The notes beneath the pieces were generated by a model that was not told the DNA's origin, did no database searches, and saw only the letters and a list, made by a program, of their open reading frames with translations. Both the position numbers and the translations under genes were made by a program. Source: Trichomonas vaginalis G3 (taxonomy: Eukaryota > Parabasalia > Trichomonadida > Trichomonadidae). From it: 64,000 nucleotides of DNA. Location: contig NC_067206.1 in assembly GCF_026262505.1 (NCBI RefSeq), positions 34,921,896-34,985,895 of the forward strand, read 5' to 3'. Below, one piece after another: positions 1 through 9,977 of this stretch (position 1 is its first letter; each line of letters opens with the position of its first letter).

Positions 1-136
1 TTAAATTATTTTTTATTTCTTGATAAATTTTCAGGATTTCTTCATCATTGTATGATCTCAGCTTGTATAAATTACTAAATGCATCATTGAAATCTTTGTA
101 TAACTCCATAAATTCGCAATAACTGTTGTTCTTCAT
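1..136 (-). CDS. Ankyrin-family protein, N-terminal part only
   Basis: About 45 codons read from an ATG at 136 towards the left edge without a stop, so the gene is cut by the window. The visible N-terminus (FMELYKDFNDAFSNLYKLR, then an acidic stretch and IYQEIKNNL) has the same layout as the start of the intact-looking DUF3447-type ankyrin genes in this window, which begin with a helical segment of the form ELM-LYKD followed by LY-LK and a conserved I--I-K. Known family members carry a roughly 200-residue helical N-terminal region and then many ankyrin repeats; none of the repeats is visible here. It is divergent from the coiled-coil gene at 214, with only 77 bases between the two start codons. 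The call rests on N-terminal resemblance alone. Confidence 0.6.
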   Translation of the reverse strand, partial: MKNNSYCEFMELYKDFNDAFSNLYKLRSYNDEEILKIYQEIKNNL

Positions 137-213
137 GGGAAAAAAAATATAAGGGAAATATTAAATTTTCCATCTTTAAAATTGCGGAAAAAACTAAATA
201 TTAATATTACTAA

Positions 214-3087
214 ATGCAAGACGAAATTAGTGCACTCAAGGATCAACTTCAAGCCCTTGACGACAAGATCAAAGCTAACGAAGAAGCCAAAGCCGCTCAA
301 GGTGCCGAAGATCTTGCCGGTGTCAACGATCGTCTCGATGCTCTCAACAACAAGATCGACGATAACAACAACAAAGACAACAAGCAAGACGAGGATCTCA
401 AGGCACTCGCCGACAAGATCCAAGAGATGGAAGACAGAAAGAAGGAGGAAGACGAGCAGCGTGCTGCCAAGAACAAGGCACTTGTCCAGAACTTGAACGA
501 CAAGTTCAACGATCTCGACAACAAGATCCAAGACGGCGACGACAAGAACGAGAAAGACCTCAAGGCACTCAAGGAGCAACTCGATGCTCTCAACGATCGC
601 CAGAACGCCAACGAGGACAAGGACAACAAGCAAGATGACGATCTCAACGAGCTCAAGGACAAGTTGAACTCTCTTGACGACATGATCAAAGCTAACGAAG
701 AAGCCAAAGCCGCTCAAGGTGCCGAAGATCTTGCCGGTGTCAACGACGCTCTCAATGCTCTCAACAACCTCATCAAGGAGAAGGCCGACGACGATGCTCT
801 CAAGGCCCTCGAAGACAGGTTGAACAACAACGACAACAAGGACAACAAGCAAGATGAGGATCTCAAGGCACTCGCCGACAAGATCCAAGAGATGGAAGAC
901 AGAAAGAAGGAGGAAGACGAGCAGCGTGCTGCCAAGAACAAGGCACTTGTCCAGAACTTGAACGACAAGTTCAACGATCTCGACAACAAGATCCAAGACG
1001 GCGACGACAAGAACGAGAAAGACCTCAAGGCACTCAAGGAGCAACTCGATGCTCTCAACGATCGCCAGAACGCCAACGAGGACAAGGACAACAAGCAAGA
1101 TGACGATCTCAACGAGCTCAAGGACAAGTTGAACTCTCTTGACGACATGATCAAAGCTAACGAAGAAGCCAAAGCCGCTCAAGGTGCCGAAGATCTTGCC
1201 GGTGTCAACGACGCTCTCAATGCTCTCAACAACCTCATCAAGGAGAAGGCCGACGACGATGCTCTCAAGGCCCTCGAAGACAGGTTGAACAACAACGACA
1301 ACAAGGACAACAAGCAAGATGAGGATCTCAAGGCACTCGCCGACAAGATCCAAGAGATGGAAGACAGAAAGAAGGAGGAAGACGAGCAGCGTGCTGCCAA
1401 GAACAAGGCACTTGTCCAGAACTTGAACGACAAGTTCAACGATTTCGACAACAAGATCCAAGACGGCGACGACAAGAACGAGAAAGACCTCAAGGCACTC
1501 AAGGAGCAACTCGATGCTCTCAACGATCGCCAGAACGCCAACGAGGACAAGGACAACAAGCAAGATGACGATCTCAACGAGCTCAAGGACAAGTTGAACT
1601 CTCTTGACGACATGATCAAAGCTAACGAAGAAGCCAAGGCTACCCAAGGTGCCGAAGATCTCCAGGGTGTCAACGACGCTCTCAATGCTCTCAACAACCT
1701 CATCAAGGAGAAGGCCGACGACGATGCTCTCAAGGCCCTCGAAGACAGGTTGAACCGCAACGACAACAAAGACAACAAGCAAGACGAGGATCTCAAGGCA
1801 CTCGCCGACAAGATCCAAGAGATGGAAGACAGAAAGAAGGAGGAAGACGAGCAGCGTGCTGCCAAGAACAAGGCACTTGTCCAGAACTTGAACGACAAGT
1901 TCAACGATCTCGACAACAAGATCCAAGACGGCGACGACAAGAACGAGAAAGACCTCAAGGCACTCAAGGAGCAACTCGATGCTCTCAACGATCGCCAGAA
2001 CGCCAACGAGGACAAGGACAACAAGCAAGATGACGATCTCAACGAGCTCAAGGACAAGTTGAACGAGTATCAAGCCCTTCAAGACAAGCTTAACGAATTG
2101 CAAGACAAGATCAATGAATTGCAAAATGAGATGCATCCAGAAGAAGAGGGTGTTGGTGAAGTCCAAGCACGTGACATCGACCTTGTCGCTGCCACACCAG
2201 AAGATGAGAATGCTCCAACACTTTCTGAGTTGAACGATGCTCTCAAGGAACTTCAAGAGAAGCTCAACGATCTTGCAGCTAAGGCTGAAGATAACGATAA
2301 CAAGGATAACAAGCAAGATGAAGACCTTAAGAACGTTAACGATGCTCTTCAAGCATTAGAAGATAAGGTCAAGGGTCTCCAAGACAAGGATGCCGCTCAG
2401 GACGAGAAGGACAAGAACCTTGAAGACGCCATCCAAGAACTCAAGGACAAGGATGCCGCTCAGGACGAGAAGGACAAGGCCAACGAAGAAGCAATCAAGT
2501 CCCTCGCCGACAGACTCCAGGATCTCAAGGACAAGATCAGAGACGCCGAGGAAGCCAAGGCTACCCAAGGTGCCGAAGATCTCCAGGGTGTCAACGACGC
2601 TCTCAATGCTCTCAACAACCTCATCAAGGAGAAGGCCGACGACGATGCTCTCAAGGCCCTCGAAGACAGGTTGAACGCCAACGAGGACAAGGACAACAAG
2701 CAAGATGACGACATCAACGAGCTCACGGACAAGTTGAACTATCTTGATGACAAGATGCAGGTAGTCGAAGCGGCTAATGCAGATGCTCTTAAGGCTCTCG
2801 AAGACAAGGTCAAGGAGCTTAACGACAAGGCCGACAACACAGACAACCACAACAACAAGAAAGGTGATTACATGGATCTTGCAAATATGATCAAAGACCT
2901 TCAAGATAAGGAAGCTGCTCAAGATGAGAAAGATAAGGCCAACGAGGATGCAATCATGTCGCTGACAAACAAATTCCAGGATCTAAAGGCAATTATAATC
3001 TCTGGAATTTTCGAAGAATTAAGTAAGGCTGTCACATCACTGAACGACATCGTCAAGGATAGGGTTGTTAAAAATATCAAAAATTAG
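214..3087 (+). CDS. Large repetitive coiled-coil protein
   Basis: 957 residues, almost entirely charged heptad-like helix with no cysteine cluster, signal peptide or membrane segment, so a cytoplasmic filament or scaffold protein is likely. The first two thirds consist of near-identical tandem units of 155 residues (465 bp), each containing NEEAKAAQGAEDL, EKADDDALKALEDRL, KALADKIQEMEDR and NANEDKDNKQDDDLNEL; about four copies occur before a less regular C-terminal third (around residues 620-957) with EEEGVGEVQARDIDL. Codon use is strongly biased to C-ending codons (CTC, GCC, GAC, AAC), unlike the AT-rich neighbours, as expected of a highly expressed trichomonad gene. The ATG at 214 is the first in frame after an AT-rich leader. 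I cannot name the protein; a cytoskeletal fibre component is a guess. A diverged copy lies at 5640-7085. Confidence 0.85.
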   Translation: MQDEISALKDQLQALDDKIKANEEAKAAQGAEDLAGVNDRLDALNNKIDDNNNKDNKQDEDLKALADKIQEMEDRKKEEDEQRAAKNKALVQNLNDKFNDLDNKIQDGDDKNEKDLKALKEQLDALNDRQNANEDKDNKQDDDLNELKDKLNSLDDMIKANEEAKAAQGAEDLAGVNDALNALNNLIKEKADDDALKALEDRLNNNDNKDNKQDEDLKALADKIQEMEDRKKEEDEQRAAKNKALVQNLNDKFNDLDNKIQDGDDKNEKDLKALKEQLDALNDRQNANEDKDNKQDDDLNELKDKLNSLDDMIKANEEAKAAQGAEDLAGVNDALNALNNLIKEKADDDALKALEDRLNNNDNKDNKQDEDLKALADKIQEMEDRKKEEDEQRAAKNKALVQNLNDKFNDFDNKIQDGDDKNEKDLKALKEQLDALNDRQNANEDKDNKQDDDLNELKDKLNSLDDMIKANEEAKATQGAEDLQGVNDALNALNNLIKEKADDDALKALEDRLNRNDNKDNKQDEDLKALADKIQEMEDRKKEEDEQRAAKNKALVQNLNDKFNDLDNKIQDGDDKNEKDLKALKEQLDALNDRQNANEDKDNKQDDDLNELKDKLNEYQALQDKLNELQDKINELQNEMHPEEEGVGEVQARDIDLVAATPEDENAPTLSELNDALKELQEKLNDLAAKAEDNDNKDNKQDEDLKNVNDALQALEDKVKGLQDKDAAQDEKDKNLEDAIQELKDKDAAQDEKDKANEEAIKSLADRLQDLKDKIRDAEEAKATQGAEDLQGVNDALNALNNLIKEKADDDALKALEDRLNANEDKDNKQDDDINELTDKLNYLDDKMQVVEAANADALKALEDKVKELNDKADNTDNHNNKKGDYMDLANMIKDLQDKEAAQDEKDKANEDAIMSLTNKFQDLKAIIISGIFEELSKAVTSLNDIVKDRVVKNIKN

Positions 3088-4739
3088 CGTTTTGAAGACA
3101 CCATGGTGTCTTATAATTTTCCCTTCCTTATTGGCGTGTAGAAATAAATGCGCCAATAGATTGAAGAAGAAGAATTGTTTTTCTCTTAATGAACTTTAAT
3201 CCTTTTGATATAAGAATATTAAAAACATTAATATAATTTCGATTTCGGAAAATAAATTTCCAAATTTTTTGTCGATTTCGGAAATAACAGGATCCCGCAT
3301 CCAACACGCAACAACAAAACACAAAACACACTTTTTGGTTCTTTCATCGTTTTAATCGTAATTTATGTAATACATGATTTGGATAAATTTTACAAAAATA
3401 GAACCTATATTATATTCTTTTCAAAGATTCTTGCAAATCATCAAAAATAATTGTATTTTAAAAAACGATCAAATTATCCTTTCATTATTTTAAACTTAAA
3501 TTAGTTTTTATGATTGACTAAAGCAATCATATTTATTCATCATTAAATAAACAAAAAAATAATATTTGAGAGTTATTTCAAAAAAAAACACATTGAATTT
3601 ATTAATTTGTCTCAATTTCAGTATTATAAATTTTTATAATTTCAATATTTTGAAATACACTTTTTAATATTTCAATATTTATGATATTTCAATGTATTAA
3701 GTGGTCTCAAATTGAGCTTCTCAAATATAAGTTGGCCTATTCAAATAATAAAATTAAATAATATTTAAAATAATAAATAAAAGTGATTGAGGTCATAGCA
3801 AAACGGCTGTTTCAGTCATTAATTCTTAAAAATAAAAAGGGTAAAAACTAAATAAAATGGGTAAAATTCAATAGTGTCTGTGCTATCGTTCAATTTGAAG
3901 GTGTCTTTTGAAACCGCAAGACACCTTGAATTTTTGAATAGTGTATTATGGTTTGACAGACACCAATGAAAAAAATAAAATGATATTTATTTTGAATATA
4001 TAAGATCCTTATATAAAATATAAATATTTTATCGTTTTATTTTCTTGTTTTAGAAATGTTTTTTATTGAAAAATCAATAAAACTAACTCCAAAATAAAAT
4101 TTTTGATTTAAAGACACTATGATGACACCAGGCAAATCTTCCAAGACACCTATTATAGATCCGTATTTTTCCCAAGTGAGGGGGGTATCTCCAATCCCAG
4201 CCCTATCGTCCTCCCAGTGTCAGTTTTCAATATAAAATCCAAATTTTTTTTGAAAATAAAAATTTCGAGAAATTTTTCTGATTTTTTTTCTTTAATTTCA
4301 ATAATTCAAAATAAATTTGGGAGTAAAAAGACACTATTTAATGAAATTCATATGAGTGAATGTGGATAAATACTCTCAAAACATACAATTTATCTATTTT
4401 TTCTTTATATTATCAACTAATTAGTGATAATTTTTTTTGAATCAGATTTTTTTTTCATTAAAAACATAATATATAACACAACAATGATGCACACATACGT
4501 ATCTACACATCAAAATATAAAGCTTGTTTTGGTCTGGGCATCCCAACCCAAAATTCTTAAAAAATTGAATAAAATTGAATACTTGGGGCTGGGATACCCA
4601 TCCCAAAACCGAATTGAATTTTTTGAATTAAAGAATATATTTATGTATTTATAATATACATGTGATTTCTATAAAAAATACTAAATTCTAAAAAAAATTC
4701 AATTTATTCAAAACGTATACTAAGTGATCACTTCATTAG
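3088..4739. other. AT-rich intergenic region with GACACC hairpins
   Basis: No convincing gene; the 76-codon open frame at 4424 is low-complexity and starts inside AT-rich sequence. A perfect 18-bp palindrome (AAGACACCATGGTGTCTT) sits at 3095-3112, eight bases past the stop codon of the coiled-coil gene. The same GACACC word recurs as a hairpin at 3898-3927 (arms AAGGTGTCTT and AAGACACCTT, 10-base loop) and in scattered copies near 3950, 4123 and 4143. This looks like remains of a fold-back element or a 3'-end structure. Confidence 0.5.
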
Positions 4740-5480
4740 TAGGATCAGCAATCCTACTAAATGGTGAGAACGCCACTAACTCAAAAGGGAGTCCTTGGAG
4801 CTCTTGATCTCTTGTCAGTAGAGTTCATAATGAGGCATGGCATCTACTGATTAGAGATCAGAGCAATCCTACCTTACCTTCAGGAGCTACAAAGCTCCTA
4901 ATCGTTACGAGAGGGAGCCTTGGAGCTCCTGAAGCTCATCAGCAGAGGCTATTTACCATTTGGGCCTCTTCTGATGAAAGATGCGAAACACGTCTACGAA
5001 CCAGGAGCTTCAAAGCTTCTAATCCTTACTAAAGGGAGCTTTGGAGCTCCAGAGTCTCCATCAACAGAGTCCCAGATGGTAAATGTCCTTTGCTGATGAA
5101 AGATGCGAAACACATCTACGAACCAGGAGCTCCAAAGCTCCTAATCCTTACGAAAGGGAGCTTTGGAGCTCCTGAAACTCCTTTTACTATAAAATAGGAC
5201 AGTTTTCTTCTGAAGTTCTCATCAAATCTAAGACTTCAGAAGAAAGCTGGCCTATCAATGTATACTTACACTCTCATGGACTACAAGTGTACAATTTTAA
5301 GGCAGAGATTATCCGAGGCCTCTCATCAAATGAGGGACCTCGGATAATCTCTACCTTAAGTAGTCAAATAACTTTTCTCACTATTTAGGAACAAAAGAAC
5401 AAGAGTTGGAGTACTTTAAGGCAAGATTCTTCCGAAATCTCTCATCGAATGAGAGACTTCGGAAGGACCTTGCCAAATCC
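4740..5480. repeat. Array of consecutive long hairpins
   Basis: A GC-richer island in AT-rich DNA, made of at least six consecutive inverted repeats. A stem of about 17 bp joins 4805-4822 to 4843-4858. A unit of about 121 bp is then repeated from 4881, 5003 and 5124; in the last copy AGGAGCTCCAAAGCTCC pairs perfectly with GGAGCTTTGGAGCTCCT across a 15-base loop, and the second copy keeps the stem through changes that would be G-U pairs in RNA. The units also share GATGCGAAACAC and CTACGAACCAGGAGC. Further hairpins occur at 5208-5243 (TTCTTCTGAAGT), 5300-5355 (AGAGATTATCCGAGG) and 5419-5474 (CTTCCGAA), each with a loop resembling TCTCATCRAATGAG. No open frame crosses it. Its function is unknown; structured RNA or a fold-back mobile element are both possible. 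Confidence 0.65.
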
Positions 5481-5639
5481 TTGAACGCCAATATCCTTGG
5501 AACTGAGCTAGAACCAGGGAGAAGTAGCATACTATAGAGCACGATGGTAATCTCGGAAATGCTTATATCGCCCCAAGCACAATATTTAAGAAGTCTAACT
5601 CATATATACAAGAAGTCAGGCTGAATAGATATTGTGCAT

Positions 5640-7085
5640 ATGGTTTGCAGAACTCTCATGATATTTCAAATTCATGTTATCCCAAAAAAGGTGACACTTT
5701 GGGTGTATCGTCCATCCCAGGGATGCAAAAATCACATCACCTTGGATCTATACACCTATCGTCGGGAATCTAACAACCCTATCAAGGAGAAGGCTGACAA
5801 AGATGCTCTCAAGATCCTTGAAGAGAGAATGAAACATAGCGAAAAAAGGTTTGATATTCAAAAGAAAGACATCATGGCACTTCATGACAAGATCCTGGAG
5901 ATGGATAATAAGATAAAAGATGAAGATGAAGAGACTTTTCGTATTAATGACATTAACAGTAAGATTGGTGATCTTGGAAACATGATTCATGAATGCGACA
6001 AAAAGATCGAGAAAAACATAAAGGCACTTCAGGAGAAATTTGATGCTTTTTTAGAGAGTCAACACAAGGAGGAAAATAAAAATATTAGACAAGAGGAACT
6101 TGTGAAATATGATCAAAGAATCAACAAACTAAAGAATCTTTTTGATCAAATGAATGAAAAGTTTAATGATCTTAAAAATAAATACGATGAACTTGAATAC
6201 GAAGCTCACCAAGAGGAAGAGACAAATTGTGAAGTGCAGGCAAGGGATGAAGATACATTAATGAAGTTACAAGATATTAATGAAAAGATTGAACAAATTG
6301 AAAAAGAAAACGCTTCATTTAATGAAGATTTGTCAAATGTATTACAGAGATTAGGAGAAAACGAAAAATTATATGAATCACAAAATCATGATATTATTGA
6401 TGTGAAGAAATTATTAAGCAAATTAAATAATGATATTAACGAAATAGAGGAAGCAGATTCTAAAAAGCATTCTAATGAATTAACAAATGCTTATGGCAAT
6501 TCTCTGAAAGCTCTTGAAGAAAAGCTCAACAAATATGACATCAGTTATAACACCCAAAAAGAAGAAATCAACATAATAAATAACAGGATCCAGGAAATTG
6601 AAGATAGATGTATGAGCAATCTTTGTATGATGCATGTGAAAACAAATGAATTTGAAAAGAACTTGCAAGAAAAGTTCAATGACCTCAACAACAAAATCCA
6701 AAATAATATTAATAATAGCGAGAATGATATTAAAGTACTTAAACAGAAAATCGAATCTTTCGAGGATAACCAGAATGTTAACGAATTTAACAATAAATTA
6801 AATGAATATCAAGTCATTCAAGATAAGCTTAACAATTCCTTCGTTGAACTTCAAGAGAAGGTTAATTATCTTACAGATGCAACATCCATGTTCTTTGGTT
6901 GTGATAACAATCAAGATGAATCGATAATCATAAAAATACATTATGATGATGACATTCTTGAAGATAAGATCATATCTAATGAAAATACACTTAATATACT
7001 CGAAAGTAAGATTAAAGATATAAAGAATCAAATGAGAAATACAGAAAATTACAAAGTTGCAAATGGAGCACAAAATAATCAATGA
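5640..7085 (+). CDS. Diverged partial copy of the coiled-coil repeat protein
   Basis: 481 residues from the ATG at 5640. From about residue 46 it aligns with the protein at 214: NPIKEKADKDALKILEERM corresponds to NLIKEKADDDALKALEDRL, EEETNCEVQARDED to EEEGVGEVQARDID, and LNEYQVIQDKLNN to LNEYQALQDKLNE. It has one diverged copy of the repeat rather than four. The first 45 residues do not match the relative and include hydrophobic, non-heptad sequence, so the frame probably runs out of a truncated copy into unrelated DNA. Codon use is AT-rich and has lost the strong C-ending bias of its relative, which suggests low expression or ageing as a pseudogene, although the frame is still open for 1.4 kb. 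The hairpin array lies directly upstream. Confidence 0.6.
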   Translation: MVCRTLMIFQIHVIPKKVTLWVYRPSQGCKNHITLDLYTYRRESNNPIKEKADKDALKILEERMKHSEKRFDIQKKDIMALHDKILEMDNKIKDEDEETFRINDINSKIGDLGNMIHECDKKIEKNIKALQEKFDAFLESQHKEENKNIRQEELVKYDQRINKLKNLFDQMNEKFNDLKNKYDELEYEAHQEEETNCEVQARDEDTLMKLQDINEKIEQIEKENASFNEDLSNVLQRLGENEKLYESQNHDIIDVKKLLSKLNNDINEIEEADSKKHSNELTNAYGNSLKALEEKLNKYDISYNTQKEEINIINNRIQEIEDRCMSNLCMMHVKTNEFEKNLQEKFNDLNNKIQNNINNSENDIKVLKQKIESFEDNQNVNEFNNKLNEYQVIQDKLNNSFVELQEKVNYLTDATSMFFGCDNNQDESIIIKIHYDDDILEDKIISNENTLNILESKIKDIKNQMRNTENYKVANGAQNNQ

Positions 7086-7459
7086 GTTAATATACCAACA
7101 AGCAACAATTGAGTTAGATTCAACTCTATAAATAAGAGATCCAATGAAAAATATTGATAAAAAGTATTATTAATAAATTTATTGTGAATGCAGATGTGTT
7201 CTGTGCAAACGTCAACATGGAAATAAATGTTATATTTTATAAAAGTTATGTTATATTTTTTGTTATCTAAATAAATTTGTGATTTCTATCAACAGGAGCT
7301 ACTAATCATCATGATTGAAAATCATTTTATGCAGTTTCAATTTCTTAAAAGTGAAGCTGATTGGGATGAGGTTGGCATAACAACGTGAACCATTCAATAT
7401 TGAGAAGTTTGCATCGTTACACCTACTCCAAAAAATTATTTTTGACACATCATTTTTAG

Positions 7460-9113
7460 TTAATCATATGTTGGAAGCAAATATTGAAGAGGAGTTTCCC
7501 CATATTGGTTTTTTATATTAACTTTTGCACCATTTGACATAAGGATTTCTGCCATTTCTATATTATGTCTTCTAGCAGCAAGATGAAGAGCAGTTTCTGA
7601 ATCTTTGTTCTTTGCATTGATGTTTGATCCATGCAAAACTAGAAAATTTACTAAATCATTATAATCAGTTTTAGCTGCAATATGAAGAGCTGTTTCTCCA
7701 TTTCTATTTGCAACGTTGATATTTGCACCATGAGCTAATAAAAGTTCTAAAAGTTCTTTATTATTGTCTTTGGCTGCAATCATAAGGGGAGTTTCTCCTG
7801 AGCTATTTTGATCATTATACTACTAGGAGTTCTACTAGTTCTTTATTTTTGCATCTCGTTGAAATATGAAGAACTGATTCTCCTCTATTGTTTCTTGTTT
7901 TTAATTTGGCACCATGTGAAACAAACAGTTTTGCAATTTTATTTTTGTTATATTCTACTGACTTATGAAATGGTGTATTTCCAAATTTGTCGGGGATGTT
8001 GACATTTGCACCATGCAAAATAAACAACTCTAATATATCTAGGTCATTATTTTCTATGGCATAATGAAGAGGTGTAGAAAGATTGTTATCTTGAATATTG
8101 GGATTTGCACCATGAGATATTAGATATTTTACGAATTCTTTATTATTATTTCTCGTTACAATATGTAGTGCTGTTTCGTTATATTGATATTTTGCATCGA
8201 TATTTGCTCCATGCTTAAGTAAATATTCACACAGATTCAGATTATTAAAACAGTATGAATGGATAAAGCATTGATCATAATCACGAGTTTGATCCAAATA
8301 AATTAAGAATGCTTGAAGATTATTATATTTGCTGCAATATTCCAGATTAATATCCATCTGGTACTCATTCTTCAAAAATGTATAAAAATCAAGGTTATGT
8401 GAAATTATTGCATATTCCATGGATAATTCTAAGTCCCATTCGCGTTTCTTCGAACACTCAGCGATAATATCTGGATTTCCACCTAAAAAAGAAAATCCAC
8501 AACAAAGTGGTGTGATTTCAAATTCGAACTCTGTTCTCAAAAACTTGAAGCAATTAACTGAGCCATAATAACAGCATAATTCAAGCAATGAATATTGTTC
8601 ACCTGATTTATAGAATTTTGATTTACATGAAATACCTACAGAGTCATCATTTTGTCTAATAAGAGTTATGAATGACTTTATGTCATCATCCATAATTGAT
8701 CTGAAAATCGTGTTTTCATTATGAACATCCAAACTATAATTGTTTGCGTTGTAAGATAAAATGTATTTTTGGTGCTTTTCCTCTAATAAAAATCCATACT
8801 CTTTATAAAAAAAGTAATCGAAAATATATCCAATATGTTTGGCTTGCTTCAGCTGATATTCTTCAATAACCTTCTTAAATATTGTCCAATAGGACCTGAA
8901 ATAGTAGTTGTTGAATTTTGAAGCAGTTTTAATAATTGGTAAAATCTGAGAAGGTGATAATATATCTGTTTCAATCAATTTAAATTTAATATCATTGAAA
9001 ATTTTTTCGATATCATTGTCATTGAAAGTCTTAAGTCTGTACAATGAATTCATTGTATTGGCATAATCTCCATATAAAGTCATAAGCCCACCATATATGG
9101 ATTGGGGCTGCAT
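7460..9113 (-). pseudogene. DUF3447-type ankyrin-repeat protein, frameshifted
   Basis: Two minus-strand frames make one gene. The 5' frame (ATG at 9113; the upstream TTG is not a likely start) gives the family N-terminus with LYRLKTFNDNDIEKIFNDI, SRSYW-like and FYKEYG motifs, SLLELCCYYGSVNCFKFLR and then ankyrin repeats (ETALHIVTRNNNKEFVKYLI, TPLHYAIENNDLDILELFI). It stops at 7815, inside a repeat, after KELVELLVV. The next frame resumes at about 7810 with GETPLMIAAKDNNKELLELL and two further repeats, ending at 7460. The break falls where the SHGANIN part of a repeat should be, so a short out-of-frame deletion near 7,800-7,815 is the simplest cause. Ankyrin proteins bind other proteins; the partners of this family are not known to me. 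Confidence 0.8.
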
Positions 9114-9977
9114 TATTTTCAAGTGATTTTTTTTCCACTATTCAAATTATTTTTCCCACTTTCAATTTTTTTTCCACAATTTGAAAAATCCAGGATATAA
9201 TTCGAAGTGATATTGGGCAAAAATAATTAAGGCAATATCAGGTACCGTAGCTATGAAGTGCTATGTTGTGGTTTGAAACGATATTATCGTATTTTTCATT
9301 TCTTAATTGCATAATGCTATTTTTTTAAAAAATAAATAGACTATTTTCGATAAGAATATTTTTGAAATTTCAAATTTAAGGTCTCAGTAAGCTCCAGTTT
9401 TAAGGAAACGGATACTTTAAAAATTAAGAAATAAACACATAACGTTATATATTATATTTAGGGAAAAACATTTTGCCCAACTAGTTTTCAAATCTATTTC
9501 TTCAATTTGCTACGGAGAGAATGATATAGGAAGGTCGAATATCATGCCTATCTGAAGCTCCCATTGATTTCATATAATTGATTAGTTTTATAAAAAGTAT
9601 TTTTATGCATTATTTTCATTCATTTCTTTTTTTGATATGTTTGATGAAACAATAAGGCTCAATGCAAAACATGATGAACTATATCATAGGTTAATCTTCA
9701 TTGATGTTGCACTAAGCATATACTCTCCAAACTTCGAGAAACCAAATTATTCTAATATTGAAAGTAATAATGCCATAATCTTTAGGATGATGATTCTAAA
9801 TAGTGGAGATATGTAGATATAATTTTGAAAGCTGTAAGAATGTTTCTAAATATCAATTTCAATTTCTTTTGTTTGAAAGAAATTCGAATTCAAGTTAGAT
9901 AAAGTTAAGGACATCATTAACATTGTTAAAAAATAAGTTTTTAGTTATAAATCTTTTCAAACAAAAAAATTTATTTA
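9114..9977. other. Intergenic region with a small possible ankyrin-gene fragment
   Basis: Mostly AT-rich. A 59-codon frame from 9637 to 9816 on the plus strand ends in NNAIIFRMMILNSGDM, which resembles the ENTIFRSIMDDD segment of the neighbouring ankyrin proteins, preceded by short hydrophobic helices. It could be a relic of that family; the similarity is too short to be sure. Confidence 0.3.

Noticed and set aside
133-2352. 739-codon open frame antisense to the coiled-coil gene
   Set aside because: It is the shadow of a repetitive gene with strongly biased codons; its Leu/Val-rich translation mirrors the sense repeats and has no own start context.
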